This document shows, piece by piece, positions 26,205 through 34,446 of a stretch of 45,773 bases of DNA. Every line of letters begins with the position of its first letter. Position 1 is the first letter of the stretch. A model generated the notes under the pieces. The model searched no databases. It saw only the letters and a program-made list of their open reading frames with translations, and had not been told where the DNA came from. The stretch comes from a virus. A program made the position numbers and the translations under genes. The DNA lies in IMG/VR virus record IMGVR_UViG_3300025118_000031, positions 1 to 45,773 of that record. One strand, written 5' to 3'.

Positions 26205-28627
26205 TGAGTCATGATTTTTTCGCAGATGGACAGGGGCAAGGGCAAAAGAGTTATAAGCCTAGTTCCCACCCTTTTACAGACCCAATTAGATTATTTAAAG
26301 CAAATGATCCTTACTACTGGGAAGTAGATAATATTCCTTTACAGGAATTACAATCTAATATTCTTTGGTTAAAAGATCAAGTTGGGTTGACAGGGGCTCT
26401 TTCTGGTGGTGGGACTTCTAGAGCAGATCTTGATGAGTTAAGACCTGACGCAACTGGAGATACTAGAAATGTTCAGGTTCTTCCAGGTAGATTTATGGGG
26501 AGAGTAAATGATGCTTATAATAAAGGTATAGCTTCAATAGTTAAGAAGGCTGTGGGATCTATTGATTCTAACTTAACGACGGAGATAACTATAACTACCC
26601 CTGAAGATGTTATAAAGAAATTAGCGGGAGTTACTATAACTAGTTACTTGGCTAATAATGGGTTGTATGATGTTCTGCAACATCATGTAACTGCCCCTAA
26701 TCTATTAAATAATATAGATTGGAATTCTGTACATACCCAATTTGCCCAAAATAATAAAGTAGGGGTATTTGATCTCCCCAAAATTAAACTTGCTTTGTGG
26801 AAGCAAGGAACCACGGTAACTAATATAGGTAATGATTATAATTCTCATGTAGATCTACAACAATTAGCGGTTGAGTTTACTAGAGTTTATGGTGCCCCTT
26901 TCCGTACTGCTCTTGTTAATGTTCCTAATACCTTATCCATTGAGGTGCCAAGTTTTGATTCCACAGATTATCAAAATGATTCTATTTATGTACCATCAGT
27001 AAGGGTAGATCTATTATTCCTATATACTAAACCAATTGATGATGCAACTACTGCAATTCTTAAACCTAATGGTAGTGTTTTAACTACTATAACTTCTCCT
27101 CAGTTAGGTATAGTTAAGGGTGCAGGAGTTATTGCTCTTGGTGGAAGGGGAGCGTTTGCTGGTCAAGATATAGATACTTCTTTCTTTGAATCTAGTACAT
27201 GGACTTCTTCTGAGAATGATCCTACTAGTTTCTTCAATGCTTCTGGTGCCTTTGATCTTAATATGAATCCGCAAATCTCCTCCCCAATAGGAGACCAAAA
27301 CCAAACTCAGATGGGATTATCTAATTACTTTTCTAATTTCCCAAGTCCTGATGATCTATTAAACTTAGCTCCTTATATAACGGACGGGATTTCTAAAAGT
27401 AGCTTACAATTAGTTGGACAATCAGTTCTGCCTATAGCGTATATATTTGTTCGTAAAGGGGAGCCTCTTATAACTAGAAATGATATTTTAGATATTAGAC
27501 CCTTCTTCCGTACAGCAGAACTTACCTACAATGAAAGGGCTGGGGTTGCTGGAGCTAGTCCACCCCTATCTTTAGCTAACCCAGCGGTAGGCAAAGAAGA
27601 GTTACGGGACACTGCTACTAAATTAAGAAATCATGTAATAGCTAGTATACCTTCCATACCAAATAACCCGCGCCCTGTTGGGTCTGGGTTTGTGTTTGGG
27701 GGTATTAAGTATGGTCCTGAAGGTGTTATGGCTAGATTAGCCAGTGATAGTAATGATCCTACATCTAAACTAACTGCTTATGATCAAACTTCTATTACAG
27801 ACTATCTTAAAGCTTCAGGTCCTCTTCCCCCAAGTATGTTTGGTAATGTACCTTCCTTTCCTGACTGGGAAATTGCTGATTGGGCTACTAATACCGCAGA
27901 TGGTGGACAACAGCAAAATGATAGATTCTTTTATTTCTATCAAGATGAAAGAAATAATAACTATCCATTAGCTGCCGATGCTTCTTGGGATTCTTTATAT
28001 GGTGGTAGAGTTTCTCAGACTGTGACTTATAATAAAAAAGAGTATAATGACGGTAGGACTGGAACTATGTGTATGCTAGTTAAGAAAAGGATATACCTGG
28101 ACAAAGTTAATGTCCCATGGATGGCAGATTACAATGTGAATGTTTCTTTTGCTAATTGTGCGGTATCTGTGTCTACTGATAAGTATGGTAACTATTCAGA
28201 CACGGACCACCAAATAGATCGGGAGGAGGATGGGGCTTGGTGGACACAGCCTCAGGGGTTATATGTTGATAAATATCCAGACTTTTTTGATATTATTTGT
28301 ATGTGGAGACATACAGAACCTTTTAGAGGTTCACATTGTGATTTAAGTTATGTTGCGGCAGCATCTCCCCCTTCTGCATATAGAACTTCACACATTTTTA
28401 GTAAAGTATTCGTAACTCATGCTACTGGATTTGAACCTCAGAAATATAGTGTTGCTACTAGAGATTTTGTTAGAAAGTTGGGAGGTTATGGAACTGTGCA
28501 TAATATGTTTAAAGGTGCTTGGTGTACCTATCCAACTGTTAAATTTGAAGTTATGGGGTATCCAGAGAACTATACTGGTGACATGTTGACAAATGCTGGG
28601 ATTAATAATACAGTAACCTTATCCTAA
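26204..28627 (+). CDS. Tail protein sharing the beta-helix protein's attachment domain
   Basis: An 807-residue protein. Residues 22-59 (HPFTDPIRLFKANDPYYWEV, DNIPLQELQSNILWLKD) are paralogous to residues 22-57 of the upstream beta-helix protein. Beyond this point the two proteins differ. The middle contains VQVLPGRFMGRVNDAYNKG, a helical VHTQFAQNNKVG region, RVDLLFLYTKPID and YIFVRKGEPLITRNDILDIR, patterns that look like a structured tail component rather than a repetitive fibre. It may be a baseplate arm protein that pairs with the beta-helix protein through the shared domain. The family is not recognised. Confidence 0.6.
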   Translation: MSHDFFADGQGQGQKSYKPSSHPFTDPIRLFKANDPYYWEVDNIPLQELQSNILWLKDQVGLTGALSGGGTSRADLDELRPDATGDTRNVQVLPGRFMGRVNDAYNKGIASIVKKAVGSIDSNLTTEITITTPEDVIKKLAGVTITSYLANNGLYDVLQHHVTAPNLLNNIDWNSVHTQFAQNNKVGVFDLPKIKLALWKQGTTVTNIGNDYNSHVDLQQLAVEFTRVYGAPFRTALVNVPNTLSIEVPSFDSTDYQNDSIYVPSVRVDLLFLYTKPIDDATTAILKPNGSVLTTITSPQLGIVKGAGVIALGGRGAFAGQDIDTSFFESSTWTSSENDPTSFFNASGAFDLNMNPQISSPIGDQNQTQMGLSNYFSNFPSPDDLLNLAPYITDGISKSSLQLVGQSVLPIAYIFVRKGEPLITRNDILDIRPFFRTAELTYNERAGVAGASPPLSLANPAVGKEELRDTATKLRNHVIASIPSIPNNPRPVGSGFVFGGIKYGPEGVMARLASDSNDPTSKLTAYDQTSITDYLKASGPLPPSMFGNVPSFPDWEIADWATNTADGGQQQNDRFFYFYQDERNNNYPLAADASWDSLYGGRVSQTVTYNKKEYNDGRTGTMCMLVKKRIYLDKVNVPWMADYNVNVSFANCAVSVSTDKYGNYSDTDHQIDREEDGAWWTQPQGLYVDKYPDFFDIICMWRHTEPFRGSHCDLSYVAAASPPSAYRTSHIFSKVFVTHATGFEPQKYSVATRDFVRKLGGYGTVHNMFKGAWCTYPTVKFEVMGYPENYTGDMLTNAGINNTVTLS

Positions 28628-28634
28628 AATCGTT

Positions 28635-31600
28635 ATGGCAAATTTTATAACTTGCTGGCTCAAAGACCCTGGTGATTTGCCCCCTGGTGATGGTCCTCCT
28701 GGAGGTAATGGTATAGTTATTCCTCCTGATGACGATGACGATGGAGGATGCCCTGGATTTACTACCTACTGTCAATGCTCTCCTCCAGCAAATTGGCAAG
28801 ATGTAATATTTAACGAAACTAATGGGTGTACAGATTGTACAGTACAGATTCCTAAAATTTGTGATGGTACTGAGAAGGATTGTGTGGTTAATCCAGGTAC
28901 TGGATGTATGGTATGCAAGCCTGGGATGGCTGGTCCTGGAAGTCCGTGTGAGCAGGATAAAGCTTGTTGTGGGCATGATCCTGTTGATTGCAAGGGGTAT
29001 ATGTGCATAGGTGCTGGTACTGCTGATATTCCTTGTACTGATTGTAACCCTTGCGATGCTGGTGGTGGTGGGTTTGGTGGTGATTGTACAGATAGAGAGT
29101 TGTGGATAAATACTGATTGTAAGTCTGATTCTAATTTTGGTTGTTTCCCATGGGAATCTCAAGATATGAATGGTTATGAGATTTGTAATAACTGTTATAA
29201 AAAGAAGTGGGAATGTAAATCTGCCGATTCTGGGCCTTTTGGGAACGGCGACTGTCGTTGGAAACCTGGACCCCCTGGTGGGGAAGATACACCAGTGGTA
29301 CCATTAACCCCGCCAGGGAAATGCTGGAAATGTCCTGATACTATGGGAACGGGCTGTTGTAAACAGGATTGTGATAGAAAGGATGACGGCGAATGTCCAG
29401 ATGATTGCTATGAGAAGAAAAAGGATTGTGATGACCAGTGTAGGTATTTATGTCCTGAATGTAAGATAGAAGATGAGACTTGCTATGATACCTTAGTTAC
29501 TGATTGTACTGAAGAATGTGATCAGACACAAGAAGATTGTGCAGCAGGATGCGTTGATCCCTATGCAGACATGTGTTGGAAGTGTCCAGATAAAGTAGAA
29601 CCTAAGGGGTGTTGTCAAAAGAGCGTAAAGAAAGTAAATGAGAAATGTCCCCCAGGAAGTTTTAAAAGGAAGAAAAAATGTGATCAGGGCTGCCCTAAAA
29701 GATGTTGGAATTGTGCGGAGTATGGTCAACCGTGCAAAAAAGTTACTATTAACTGTAACCAAGACTGTATAGAGGAGGGTTATTACGATTCTCAAACTAA
29801 ATGTGACATCGAATGTAAAGATGATCCTCCCCCTCCCTGTACCGTAGAGTGCTATACTTGTATTGGTTCTGGTGATCCTGGTGGAGTGGATGATGATGGA
29901 GGTGGGGGCTTCTTTGATGGAGGAGCTACGTATATAATAGATGATACTGGAGCAGGAGGTATAGATGGGGGAGGGGGCATCTTTACTGGGGGGGGAAGTA
30001 CAAAATTGACAGACTCTACAGGTGTGGGTGGGACAGATGAATCGAAAGGGGGAGGATCAGAGGGTCAAAAATGTACAGCTATAACAGTTTCTTGTGTTGA
30101 TGTGAATGATAAACCTGATTGTTATAGTTTAGGTTATTATGATGATGATACATGTGATGGAAATTGTGACGCTGAAGAAGGGGCTCAATCTTCCTATGGG
30201 TCTGTGAATGCATTCAATAGGATTTATGGGGCTGGGGGTACGGGTAATCCTATCTATGAGAAATCTTCTAGTAACTTAGTAATTAAAAATAATGCTCAGT
30301 TTGTTGGGGTTCAAAGAGGAGATTTAAGACAGGATTTATTTAAGTCTAGGGTACATGTAGGAATCAGAGCATCATTAGATATAATTAGAGGGAGGATTCA
30401 ATATAGCGATAACCCATTCACTGATCTAAGTGATTCTAATTTAGAGAAGAGTATTAATGATGATATTATTCTAAAGTTAAACCTAGCTAGAGATGCTACA
30501 GGTAAACCCTTAAAGAGGTTCTTTTTAAGTTCTATTAGAAATCTTATAATCTCTAATAGACTAGACTCTTTCAATGTAGTAGAGTTAATTCAGTTGCTAG
30601 ATAGGATTATAAGGAATCAGGATACAGAGGAGTATATAGATACTAGATCTTATGCCCCAATAAGTAGATTAGATACTCTCTATAATGAAGCTTCTGCTAT
30701 ACAACTAGCCACACAGAAAGTTTGGCCTTTGGATCCTGCACAATATGATCAGATTAGAGTAGCAGAGCGTATGAGAACTTGGAAGACCCTAGCTACTGAT
30801 TTAAGTAAGGGATTTCCTGTTACTACATCTACAGGAGCTACTACTATATTCTATTATTCCAATTACGATACCATTGTTTGGGAGGGGAATCTACGCATTA
30901 CCATGAGTAATGGGGACATACAAAGAATAACTCAAAGTGATGGAAGCATAGCAGAGATTCCAGTGCATAGTTCAATAAAAAGGGCAGGTATTCTTAGTAC
31001 AGAAGTGCTTCAGAAACTACTCTATCTTTTAGGAGATAGATATGATATTAATTTAAAAGTTACTACTGATGAAATATTAAGAGTTGATGAGAGGTATGGA
31101 GTAACTAAGGATAGAAAGAATATATATCTTCTAGCTTTACAACCAGGAACAGTTAATGATCTAGAGAGGATTAATCCTTTTGTAGCTAGGAGTACTGCTA
31201 CTTACAAATACCTAGATAGTGCAGCGGATAGAAATTCTCATGTTAGTATTGATGGGTCTGGTGCTGCATTCCCTTCCTTGGAAGTGTATCTAGATATAAA
31301 TGATCCTATCCTTAGTTACATTGAAAATGATGGGACTATAGAGGTTACCTTCAAAGACTTTGTATTAGATCTATTTGATGAGGAAGACCAACAAAATATA
31401 GCTCTTCCTGTGATAGCCAGAAGAGCCCCACAAACTATAGCTATTTACACTACGGATATAACTGCTAATGTTATTACTCATAATATATCTAAATCTACTT
31501 CGTATGGGGTAAGAGAAATAAAATTATTTATGAGCCCAGATACTTTTGGGTCAGATACTTGGCATCCCACTTTTATAAAAGAAACTTTAGCTTATCCTGA

Positions 31601-32063
31601 TAGGGGAATAAACCAATATGTAGCTAATAATCAAGGTGTTCAATACTCTATGGCTACTAAATCATTATCTGAACATAATTTGTACAGGTCTGGCAGCCAG
31701 CCAGTAGAAAGAATAGAGTGGGGGGAGAGGCAAGTATATAAATTAGCTAGAATGCTAAAAGCAGATTACCAATTACCCGCTAATAAGACTGTTTATTGGT
31801 TTGAAATATATGATAGGATGGATACTCCTCAGAAGAAATTTTTACATAGAGAATGTTTGAATTTTGATAAGTTTAAATCTCTTCTGAGTATGGGTAAACC
31901 TGCATTTAGTAGTATAGTAAATGATAAGTACCCTAAAGTTAAAGAGTTTAGATCTGTAAATTGGTTAGGCAATACTGATTTTGTAATTCCATTTGATAAA
32001 GAAGATTATAAATTAAGTGTTAAAGAGGGGCATGTTCCTATCCCTCCAGGAGAGTTACCTTAA
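28635..32063 (+). CDS. Cysteine-rich modular tail protein (about 63 Cys in the first 511 residues)
   Basis: An 1142-residue protein in two contrasting halves. Residues 7-511 hold about 63 cysteines. At least five modules begin with C-x-x-C at residues 230 (CWKC), 273 (CPEC), 314 (CWKC), 357 (CWNC) and 406 (CYTC), and most end in a charged stretch with CDxxC. Earlier cysteines (residues 39-210) look like more divergent modules. The last module is split by about 65 residues of Gly/Asp-rich sequence between CYTC and EGQKCTAITVSC. The first 37 residues are Pro/Gly/Asp-rich. Residues about 530-1142 are a conventional mixed alpha/beta protein with a single cysteine (HRECLNF). No signal peptide is present. 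Its position between fibres and the PAAR gene suggests a virion tail protein. Cys-rich modules could form disulfides outside the cell or bind metal. I know of no matching phage family. Confidence 0.7.
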   Translation: MANFITCWLKDPGDLPPGDGPPGGNGIVIPPDDDDDGGCPGFTTYCQCSPPANWQDVIFNETNGCTDCTVQIPKICDGTEKDCVVNPGTGCMVCKPGMAGPGSPCEQDKACCGHDPVDCKGYMCIGAGTADIPCTDCNPCDAGGGGFGGDCTDRELWINTDCKSDSNFGCFPWESQDMNGYEICNNCYKKKWECKSADSGPFGNGDCRWKPGPPGGEDTPVVPLTPPGKCWKCPDTMGTGCCKQDCDRKDDGECPDDCYEKKKDCDDQCRYLCPECKIEDETCYDTLVTDCTEECDQTQEDCAAGCVDPYADMCWKCPDKVEPKGCCQKSVKKVNEKCPPGSFKRKKKCDQGCPKRCWNCAEYGQPCKKVTINCNQDCIEEGYYDSQTKCDIECKDDPPPPCTVECYTCIGSGDPGGVDDDGGGGFFDGGATYIIDDTGAGGIDGGGGIFTGGGSTKLTDSTGVGGTDESKGGGSEGQKCTAITVSCVDVNDKPDCYSLGYYDDDTCDGNCDAEEGAQSSYGSVNAFNRIYGAGGTGNPIYEKSSSNLVIKNNAQFVGVQRGDLRQDLFKSRVHVGIRASLDIIRGRIQYSDNPFTDLSDSNLEKSINDDIILKLNLARDATGKPLKRFFLSSIRNLIISNRLDSFNVVELIQLLDRIIRNQDTEEYIDTRSYAPISRLDTLYNEASAIQLATQKVWPLDPAQYDQIRVAERMRTWKTLATDLSKGFPVTTSTGATTIFYYSNYDTIVWEGNLRITMSNGDIQRITQSDGSIAEIPVHSSIKRAGILSTEVLQKLLYLLGDRYDINLKVTTDEILRVDERYGVTKDRKNIYLLALQPGTVNDLERINPFVARSTATYKYLDSAADRNSHVSIDGSGAAFPSLEVYLDINDPILSYIENDGTIEVTFKDFVLDLFDEEDQQNIALPVIARRAPQTIAIYTTDITANVITHNISKSTSYGVREIKLFMSPDTFGSDTWHPTFIKETLAYPDRGINQYVANNQGVQYSMATKSLSEHNLYRSGSQPVERIEWGERQVYKLARMLKADYQLPANKTVYWFEIYDRMDTPQKKFLHRECLNFDKFKSLLSMGKPAFSSIVNDKYPKVKEFRSVNWLGNTDFVIPFDKEDYKLSVKEGHVPIPPGELP

Positions 32064-32064
32064 A

Positions 32065-33060
32065 ATGCCACAAGTAGCAAGAATGGATGACACATGTGAT
32101 CACGATTTCGCTCCTATTGGACGAGACGGCAAGGGAATTGAAAGCACTGTACTTGTCAACAGTAGACCTATAGCCGTAACGGACGGCACTGGAGACGGTG
32201 CTACGGGTCCGTGTGGGTTATGGCGAGACAACCTTACCCCAGCGGGGGATGGATTCGATACGCACCCTTTGGGGAGGTCCCCTTTATACCCTCCTGGGTC
32301 GAACCCACCTGGGGTACCTGGACCTACAACTGGATCAAATACAGTTTTCGCTGGTGGACTTCCTGTGCATAGATTTAATGATGGTAGGGGATGTGGAGCG
32401 GAAACCAATACAGCATCACCAGATGTTTGGGCTGATTTCGTAGAGAAGATTAGAATAGAGGGAGCTACGGTGAATGAGCCTAAAGCATCTCCAGCAGCAC
32501 CAACATTATGGGCATATCCTCCTGGTGAGTTCTATATGTTTTCTGATTTATTACCTGGACTATTTTTTGTTAGAAGTCCATACTCTGATAGTAAACTTTT
32601 CCAATTTTTAGATCAGAACGATTTTGTTCAATGGGGAACTGAGATACGACCTACCTTAGAGTTTGAGGATATTACTGATGAAGATAAGTTCAAGGTTCCC
32701 GATCTAGATTTAGCGGTTAGAAAGTCTTCTATACCATTAGGATTAGATTTGGGTATTGATGACCCTACTATATCAGTTTCTTTTGCTGGGGGATTACAAG
32801 CCAAAGGATTCCCTTCTTATGGAGAAGTTAGAGATTTAGATGATTTAGGTACTATATCTGGTAAAGGCACTGTGGATACATGGCAGGACTTTTATAGACC
32901 AGGATACGATGTGTCTGGGTTTTTAATTTCTATAACCCCTACGTCATATACAGGATATCCAACTTACATAGCTAATGAGTCAGGAAATGGTTTAAGCTAC
33001 ACTAAACTTTTAATAATGCCTACTTTCCCAAAGCAGTTCTTAACCTTTGGAGCCCCTTAG
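32065..33060 (+). CDS. PAAR-like spike tip protein with C-terminal extension
   Basis: The preferred start is the ATG at 32065, two bases after the upstream stop and preceded by AGGAGAG; a start at 32017 would lie inside the previous gene. The resulting 331-residue protein begins MPQVARMDDTCDHDFAPIG, followed by GIESTVLVNSRPIAVTDGTG, and later SNTVFAGGLPVHRFNDGRGC. These are the two paired 'G..TV.VNG.P..R..D' hairpins and Cys/His residues of PAAR tips, which sharpen the central spike with a metal-bound point (compare T4 gp5.4). About 200 further residues form an unassigned extension. The tip gene lies some 25 kb from the spike gene. The PAAR part is encoded by DNA richer in GC than its surroundings. 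Confidence 0.75.
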   Translation: MPQVARMDDTCDHDFAPIGRDGKGIESTVLVNSRPIAVTDGTGDGATGPCGLWRDNLTPAGDGFDTHPLGRSPLYPPGSNPPGVPGPTTGSNTVFAGGLPVHRFNDGRGCGAETNTASPDVWADFVEKIRIEGATVNEPKASPAAPTLWAYPPGEFYMFSDLLPGLFFVRSPYSDSKLFQFLDQNDFVQWGTEIRPTLEFEDITDEDKFKVPDLDLAVRKSSIPLGLDLGIDDPTISVSFAGGLQAKGFPSYGEVRDLDDLGTISGKGTVDTWQDFYRPGYDVSGFLISITPTSYTGYPTYIANESGNGLSYTKLLIMPTFPKQFLTFGAP

Positions 33061-33107
33061 ATTTTGGCAATTTTTAAAAAATTCAATGTATTATAGATCT
33101 TCTATTA

Positions 33108-33148
33108 TACATATTAACAGACGGGTATACACCCGAACATATTAATTG
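33108..33148 (+). promoter_or_regulatory. Paired motif copies flanking a small hairpin, upstream of head module
   Basis: ACATATTAA occurs twice, at 33109-33117 and 33137-33145, exactly 28 bp apart. The first sits in TACATATTAACAG, a 12 of 13 match to the motif at 35461. Between the copies, CGGGT-ATAC-ACCCG (33122-33135) can form a five-pair hairpin. The GGAG ribosome-binding site for the 33160 gene follows at 33148. The arrangement suggests a promoter region, possibly with two start points or a bound regulator. The 99-base gap 33061-33159 holds nothing else that I can assign apart from A/T runs near 33070-33082. Confidence 0.5.
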
Positions 33149-33159
33149 GAGAATTAAAA

Positions 33160-33549
33160 ATGGATTTTCGTACTAAAGTAAGTGATGATTTTGTAGGCCA
33201 GCTACTTGAGTCCCGTGGTTGGGACATGGTTGGTGTTCGTGTTGAGGAAAAAGTAAAGAGTGGCGAGGTTGAAGCTAAGGAAGAGGTTCAAGATTCTGAA
33301 GAGGTTATTGCTGAGAACAGTTGTTGCCCCCTTTGTGAGTCTGATCTTGGTGAGTATGAGCTTACTGATGAAGCCCTTCAAGAGCATGCTGCCTCTATGA
33401 TGGAAGTTTTCTCGGAAGCTGGTCTCATTTCTGAGCAAGTTGAAGAGTCTTTCATTATTGAGAACGCAGAAGAAATTCTTGGTGTTCTTTCTGAAGCTGG
33501 TCTTATTGTTGAAGCTACCAACGAAGAAGCTGACGAAGACGACGAGTAA
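33160..33549 (+). CDS. Acidic, probably abundant head-module protein (prohead core candidate)
   Basis: A 129-residue, very acidic protein ending in EEADEDDE. Residues 83-92 (VFSEAGLISE) and 109-118 (VLSEAGLIVE) are an internal duplication. A Cys cluster CCPLC (55-59) with His76 may bind metal but is incomplete as a classical finger. Several (L/I)xE tripeptides (LLE 15-17, ISE, IVE) resemble T4 gp21 cleavage sites. All three Arg codons are CGT, as favoured in the capsid gene and unlike the tail genes, suggesting high expression. Position two genes before the protease parallels T4 gp67/gp68, small core proteins degraded during maturation. Function is inferred from context and composition. Confidence 0.6.
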   Translation: MDFRTKVSDDFVGQLLESRGWDMVGVRVEEKVKSGEVEAKEEVQDSEEVIAENSCCPLCESDLGEYELTDEALQEHAASMMEVFSEAGLISEQVEESFIIENAEEILGVLSEAGLIVEATNEEADEDDE

Positions 33550-34028
33550 TGGGCAGATTAGATGAGGCGGGAATAGGCATTGGAGACTTTGCTAAGTCTT
33601 TAATGGAATCTGGTAAAATAAATGAGGGAGAATCTACACCTGTAGAATCTACTCCTTCTGAATTACCTGTTACAGATGTTGATATATCTGAAGTTCCCGT
33701 ATCCAACTCTATGATTGATCAAGTTCTCCAAGAATCCTTTGGTATGGGTGAGGCTCCTAAGCGGGAAACCGTTAAGGAGCCTTTACTAGCTGAACAAGAA
33801 ATTCTTCAAGAGAAAATTATTAGTCTCAGAGAGGAATTAGTTGAAACTATTAATAAGTTAAGTTCCTTAGTTTCAGAGATGGCAGGGATATCTACTACTA
33901 TGGGTATAGCTCCTCGTATGGGTGGTGGTGGAACTACCACTAGGACTAGCAAGTATACCCCCCTAAGAGAGCCTGATAAGAAAAAAAGAAGAAGAAGGAA
34001 AAGAAGTGGAAATATTAAGTATACTTAA
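33549..34028 (+). CDS. Prohead core candidate with coiled coil and basic tail
   Basis: A 159-residue protein starting at a TAATG overlap. Near the N-terminus are LDE (4-6), LME (18-20) and INE (24-26), all fitting the (L/I)xE cleavage rule of gp21-type proteases. Residues about 80-112 form a likely coiled coil (LLAEQEILQEKIISLREELV). A Gly/Thr-rich segment follows, then a strongly basic KKKRRRRKR near the end. The combination of cleavable N-terminus, coiled coil and basic tail suits an internal head or scaffold-associated protein. No family is recognised. The end overlaps the next gene by 23 bases. Confidence 0.6.
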   Translation: MGRLDEAGIGIGDFAKSLMESGKINEGESTPVESTPSELPVTDVDISEVPVSNSMIDQVLQESFGMGEAPKRETVKEPLLAEQEILQEKIISLREELVETINKLSSLVSEMAGISTTMGIAPRMGGGGTTTRTSKYTPLREPDKKKRRRRKRSGNIKYT

Positions 34029-34443
34029 ACTGCTTAACGAAAAGAAGAGTAGCAGATACCCCTCTGGTAGAGGTAAGTATAAGACCAAGAGTAAGACTGG
34101 CGACTTAGCTATTAAGGGTAGGGTAAAAGTATACCCTACTATTAAAAAAGCTTTAAGTTCCCATGGACCAGGACACATATTTTCTACTAAAGGAGCTAGA
34201 AGACTTTATGTTATCTCCAAAAGAACTCATGGTGGTACAGATTCAGAGTCTGTAGTGAGCGGAAGAATAGCAAAAGGATTTACACCAGGAAGTGCTACCC
34301 CTAGTGCTGAATGGGGATCAGTTAAAGACCACGCTGCAAGAGTTGGTCATAAGTACACAGGAAAGAAAGCTAAGAAGCTTTCTGCTAAATCTAGAAGAGA
34401 AGCTCGTAAGGGTAAGAAGTACAAGAAAAAAACTAAAGGATAA
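34006..34443 (+). CDS. Small highly basic head-module protein
   Basis: A 145-residue Lys/Arg-rich protein, particularly in its last 30 residues (GKKAKKLSAKSRREARKGKK). It starts at GTG 34006 with AAGGA seven bases upstream, inside the preceding gene. The middle contains GPGHIFSTKGARRLYVISKR and GGTDSESVVSGRIAKGF, suggesting a small folded domain. Strong positive charge next to head-assembly genes suggests DNA or core binding, for example an internal capsid protein. This is inference; no family is recognised. Confidence 0.6.
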   Translation: MEILSILKLLNEKKSSRYPSGRGKYKTKSKTGDLAIKGRVKVYPTIKKALSSHGPGHIFSTKGARRLYVISKRTHGGTDSESVVSGRIAKGFTPGSATPSAEWGSVKDHAARVGHKYTGKKAKKLSAKSRREARKGKKYKKKTKG

Positions 34444-34446
34444 GAT

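Noticed and set aside
28602-29162. 186-codon open frame on the minus strand opposite the Cys-rich region
   Set aside because: It is a by-product of the TGT/TGC- and GGT-rich codons on the plus strand; the product is Thr/Ser/Ile-rich with no family-like pattern, and the plus-strand frame is continuous through the whole gene.
32017-32064. Upstream start for the PAAR protein
   Set aside because: It would overlap the previous gene by 47 bases; the ATG at 32065 has a good ribosome-binding site and gives the usual short PAAR N-terminus.
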